From Bacteroidota bacterium (GTDB lineage: Bacteria > Bacteroidota > Bacteroidia > Chitinophagales > Chitinophagaceae): DNA of 7,409 bases. Location of the stretch: NCBI GenBank assembly GCA_023412975.1, contig JAEZRB010000155.1, forward strand, positions 1 to 7,409. The letters are read 5' to 3'. How positions within the stretch are numbered: position 1 is the stretch's first letter; each line of letters opens with the position of its first letter. Made by a program: the position numbers and the translations under genes. The notes beneath the pieces were generated by a model. The model was not told the origin of the DNA. It searched no databases and worked only from the letters and a program-made list of their open reading frames with translations. Shown piece by piece: positions 5,205 through 7,409 of the stretch.

Positions 5205-5876
5205 ATGGAAACCTATTTTCAAATAGCTGCATTGTCGGCCTGCTATGGCTTGCTCGTTCTACTCACAATCTGGGTATCACGGAAAGGAAGTGAAAGCCTT
5301 CTTTCGGTGCACCAGCAAAAGGGGAACTGGCAACACCTGCATTTCCGACATGCCGGCGGTATCATTATTATGGTCGTTTTACCTGCCCTGTCTTCAAGGG
5401 AACTTCCCACCGATCTCCTTGCTTTACCCAGCAGGATCAGTTGGACACAGGTTATTGTGTTTAGTACTACAGTGGCGTTGCTGGTAACCCTTGGAATAAA
5501 AAACCGGCCACGATCAGTTTACACCATTAATGGTGATGGCAGTTACATACAAAATACAAATCTGCATATCGCACTAAGGTCAATTTTCCTGATAAGCTAT
5601 GAGTGGTTCTTCCGTGGTATTCTACTTTTTGACTGCATGAGTATCACGCGCCCGACTACGGCCATTTTGATCAACCTGGTTTTATACGCGCTTATTCACG
5701 GGGTAAATGGAAAAAAAGAAGTCCTTGGATCAATCCCTCTTGGTTTGCTATTGTGTGTGCTTACGATCTGGTGTCATTCTGTATGGCCGGCCGTCGTTCT
5801 TCACCTTATCCTGTCATTCTCCTATGAGTCCTCATTACTATCTACTTTTTTAAAAAAATCAAAAATCATTTTATGA
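5205..5876 (+). CDS. CPBP family (CAAX protease/Rce1-like) intramembrane protein, atypical active site
   Basis: This is a 223-residue multi-pass membrane protein with about six hydrophobic segments (roughly 5-24, 49-62, 81-98, 121-144, 151-165, 173-204). The C-terminal half matches the CPBP/Abi fold. Motif 1 is SYEWFFRG (131-138), motif 2 is YALIHG (161-166), and motif 3 is in KEVLGSIPLGLLL and SVWPAVVLHLILS (171-204). Typical active enzymes have EExxxR, FxxxH and HxxxN/D. Here the first Glu is Tyr132, the motif 2 Phe is Tyr161, and the motif 3 Asn position is Ser204; Glu133, Arg137, His165 and His200 remain. It may be an altered protease or a non-catalytic relative. Known family roles are prenyl-protein processing and, in bacteria, peptide maturation or immunity; which applies here is unknown. 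Its stop overlaps the next start (ATGA), indicating translational coupling. Confidence 0.85.
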   Translation: METYFQIAALSACYGLLVLLTIWVSRKGSESLLSVHQQKGNWQHLHFRHAGGIIIMVVLPALSSRELPTDLLALPSRISWTQVIVFSTTVALLVTLGIKNRPRSVYTINGDGSYIQNTNLHIALRSIFLISYEWFFRGILLFDCMSITRPTTAILINLVLYALIHGVNGKKEVLGSIPLGLLLCVLTIWCHSVWPAVVLHLILSFSYESSLLSTFLKKSKIIL

Positions 5877-6877
5877 AAGTTTTTATAACAGGCGCTACAG
5901 GATATGTGGGTCATAATCTTGCCCGGGCAGTTGCCCGACAGGGTCATACCGTACATATCCTTGCCAGAGACCCGAACTCCGCTTCTATCCCTGTCCATCC
6001 CGCTATTCATGTATTTCGTGGAGATATTACCAACAAGGCATCACTGATCCCCGCCATACAAGGATGTCAACAGGTGTATCACACCGCAGCCCTGGTAAGG
6101 CATGTGGCCAATAAACGCTCCGTTTTTTATGACATCAATGTGGAAGGCACCCGCAATATGCTGAATGCGGCTGTTGAAAGCGGCGTGGAAAAATTCGTAT
6201 TCACGAGTACCTGTGGCGTGCTCGGCCCCTCGGTTAAAGAGCCCAGGACTGAAAGCGATCCCCGCATCACAGGCTTTGCTTCTGACTATGATCTCTCAAA
6301 ATTCCTCGCTGAAAAACTGGTCATCGAGTATGCTACAAATGGATTGCACACGGTGATCACCAGCCCTGCGAAAGTATTTGGACCCGGCATCGACAGCCAT
6401 CCCATTAGCGTTAATACTGTCATCAAACGGTTTATATCTGGCAAACCAACTTTTTGTCCGCATCCTACAGGCTATGTTTCCAATTATGTGTTCATTGATG
6501 ACCTGGTATGGGGACATATGCTTGCCATGGAGAATGGAAGAAACGGTGAAAAATATATTCTTGGAGGTGAAAACCTCAGCTACGTGGAGTTCTTCCGTAT
6601 CGTCCGTGATGTTGCAGGCAATGGAGCCCTTTTGATCCCGGCTCCAAAATTCATAGCCAGGCTTTATGGTCACTGGCATGTCCTGCAATCAAAACTGACG
6701 GGGAAAGAACCAGTTTTCAATGCCGATGGTGTCAAACACATTTATTGCAACAAATCTTTTAGCTCAGAAAAAGCCATCAATGAGCTAGGCTATAGTATTA
6801 CTCCATTCATAAAAGCCATCCAAGCCACCATTCACTTTTTAAAACCCGGACTATGCGTACTACCTGCTATACAATAA
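5873..6877 (+). CDS. NAD(P)-dependent epimerase/dehydratase (extended SDR)
   Basis: This is a 334-residue cytosolic oxidoreductase with the full layout of an extended short-chain dehydrogenase. The NAD(P)-binding loop is GATGYVG (7-13), preceded by beta-strand KVFIT. RGDITN (49-54) contacts the adenine side and HTAAL (70-74) lines the cofactor. NVEGTRN (89-95) is typical of the NAD-dependent epimerase/dehydratase family. FTSTCGVLG (110-118) holds the Ser/Thr, and YDLSK (139-143) is the catalytic YxxxK. The substrate side has SPAKVFGPG (164-172), YVFIDDLVWGHMLAM (205-219) and GEKYILGGENLSY (225-237), followed by SSEKAINELGYSITPF (297-312). It resembles dihydroflavonol-4-reductase-like and 3-beta-HSD-like members; the substrate cannot be read from sequence. 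It starts inside the CPBP stop (ATGA), and the following SDR starts 25 nt before its end, so these genes form an operon. Confidence 0.93.
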   Translation: MKVFITGATGYVGHNLARAVARQGHTVHILARDPNSASIPVHPAIHVFRGDITNKASLIPAIQGCQQVYHTAALVRHVANKRSVFYDINVEGTRNMLNAAVESGVEKFVFTSTCGVLGPSVKEPRTESDPRITGFASDYDLSKFLAEKLVIEYATNGLHTVITSPAKVFGPGIDSHPISVNTVIKRFISGKPTFCPHPTGYVSNYVFIDDLVWGHMLAMENGRNGEKYILGGENLSYVEFFRIVRDVAGNGALLIPAPKFIARLYGHWHVLQSKLTGKEPVFNADGVKHIYCNKSFSSEKAINELGYSITPFIKAIQATIHFLKPGLCVLPAIQ

Positions 6878-7409
6878 TCACAGGAGCCAGTGAAGGATTT
6901 GGAAAAGCCCTTGCCATCGAATGTGCAAAAAGAAAAATGAACCTGGTGCTTGTAGCGCTGCCAGGGCCTGAACTTCATTCCCTTGCTCAATTCATTCGCC
7001 GCAACTACCCGGTCGATGTTGTTTTGATCGAAAAAGACCTTTGCCATGAACAGGGCTGCTTGGAAGTGTATAATGAAATAACTGCCAGGCAACTGCGTGT
7101 AGACATACTCATCAACAACGCCGGCCTGGGAAGTACGGTGCTTTTCGAGGAAGGGAGTATCAGGTTATATGAACAACAGATCAAACTCAATGTGCTTGCG
7201 ACTACTTTGATGACGAAATTATTCCTCTGCATGCTGAAGCAAAACAGTCAATCTTATATCATGAATGTGAGCAGTATGGCGGCATTCTTCCACCTGCCCA
7301 AAAAACATGTCTATGGCGCAACCAAGTCGTTTGTTTACTCCTTTTCAAAAAGTTTCGGCAGACAACTCAAAAACGACCATGTGCATGTAAGCGTGCTTTG
7401 TCCAGGTGG
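6853..7409 (+). CDS. Classical short-chain dehydrogenase/reductase, 3' end cut by the window
   Basis: The first 185 residues are visible, with no stop before the right edge. The start ATG at 6853 overlaps the previous gene by 25 nt. It is fixed because the Rossmann motif TGASEGFG (10-17) needs the preceding strand TCYTIIT. Further hallmarks are NNAG (88-91), LNV with Asn113, VSS with Ser141, and YGATK with Tyr154 and Lys158, so the Asn-Ser-Tyr-Lys tetrad is complete. CPG (near 182-184) is the usual motif after the active site. The ALPGPE stretch after beta-2 replaces the basic residues often seen in NADP-preferring members, so cofactor choice is unclear. Together with the extended SDR just upstream it may perform successive redox steps on one substrate, possibly a lipid or polyketide; that is inference. 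The missing part is probably 70-90 residues. Confidence 0.93.
   Translation, partial: MRTTCYTIITGASEGFGKALAIECAKRKMNLVLVALPGPELHSLAQFIRRNYPVDVVLIEKDLCHEQGCLEVYNEITARQLRVDILINNAGLGSTVLFEEGSIRLYEQQIKLNVLATTLMTKLFLCMLKQNSQSYIMNVSSMAAFFHLPKKHVYGATKSFVYSFSKSFGRQLKNDHVHVSVLCPG

Noticed and set aside
6296..7232. Minus-strand open frames (130, 86 and 75 aa) under the two SDR genes
   Set aside because: Both plus-strand genes carry complete SDR motifs through this stretch; the antisense frames show no recognisable features.

Overview
The window looks like chromosomal DNA of a Bacteroidota member, most likely a Chitinophagaceae relative. The evidence is moderate GC, starts with A-rich leaders and no clear Shine-Dalgarno, MKK-type signal peptides ending in FAQ or YSQ, DUF6134-type and DUF4197 proteins, and a degenerate CTGGATG tandem repeat of a kind I recall from such genomes. 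Genus-level placement is inference. There are no rRNA, tRNA, CRISPR or insertion-sequence signatures.

Layout. Positions 1-58 hold the 7-bp tandem repeat, followed by a non-coding leader to 229. A small exported glycine-rich protein (230-625, +) converges on a DUF4197 protein (627-1346, -); their stop codons are 1 nt apart. The DUF4197 terminator lies inside the end of the opposite gene. A 272-bp intergenic stretch (1347-1618) carries a candidate terminator for the next minus-strand unit. That unit holds two tandem, paralogous HTH regulators (3626 down to 2631, then 2620 down to 1619) that align over 331 residues without a gap. A 203-bp divergent control region (3627-3829) contains a 19-bp dyad and a short direct repeat. 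To its right a plus-strand series runs to the window edge: a 107-aa protein of unknown function, a 97-aa exported peptide, a DUF6134-like protein, a CPBP (CAAX protease/Rce1-like) membrane protein, an extended SDR (NAD-dependent epimerase/dehydratase type) and a classical SDR cut by the window end.

How the genes may work together. The last four plus-strand genes are tightly packed (6-nt gap, 4-nt ATGA overlap, 25-nt overlap) and are almost certainly co-transcribed. Together they suggest an envelope- or lipid-related metabolic operon: an exported protein, a membrane protease-like protein and two NAD(P)-dependent oxidoreductases. The regulator pair sits back-to-back with this series, so it may control it. 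The regulator architecture (N-terminal HTH plus about 260 residues of conserved, apparently helical sequence) next to two small genes, one exported, is the most interesting arrangement here. A peptide- or ligand-responsive switch is a hypothesis only.
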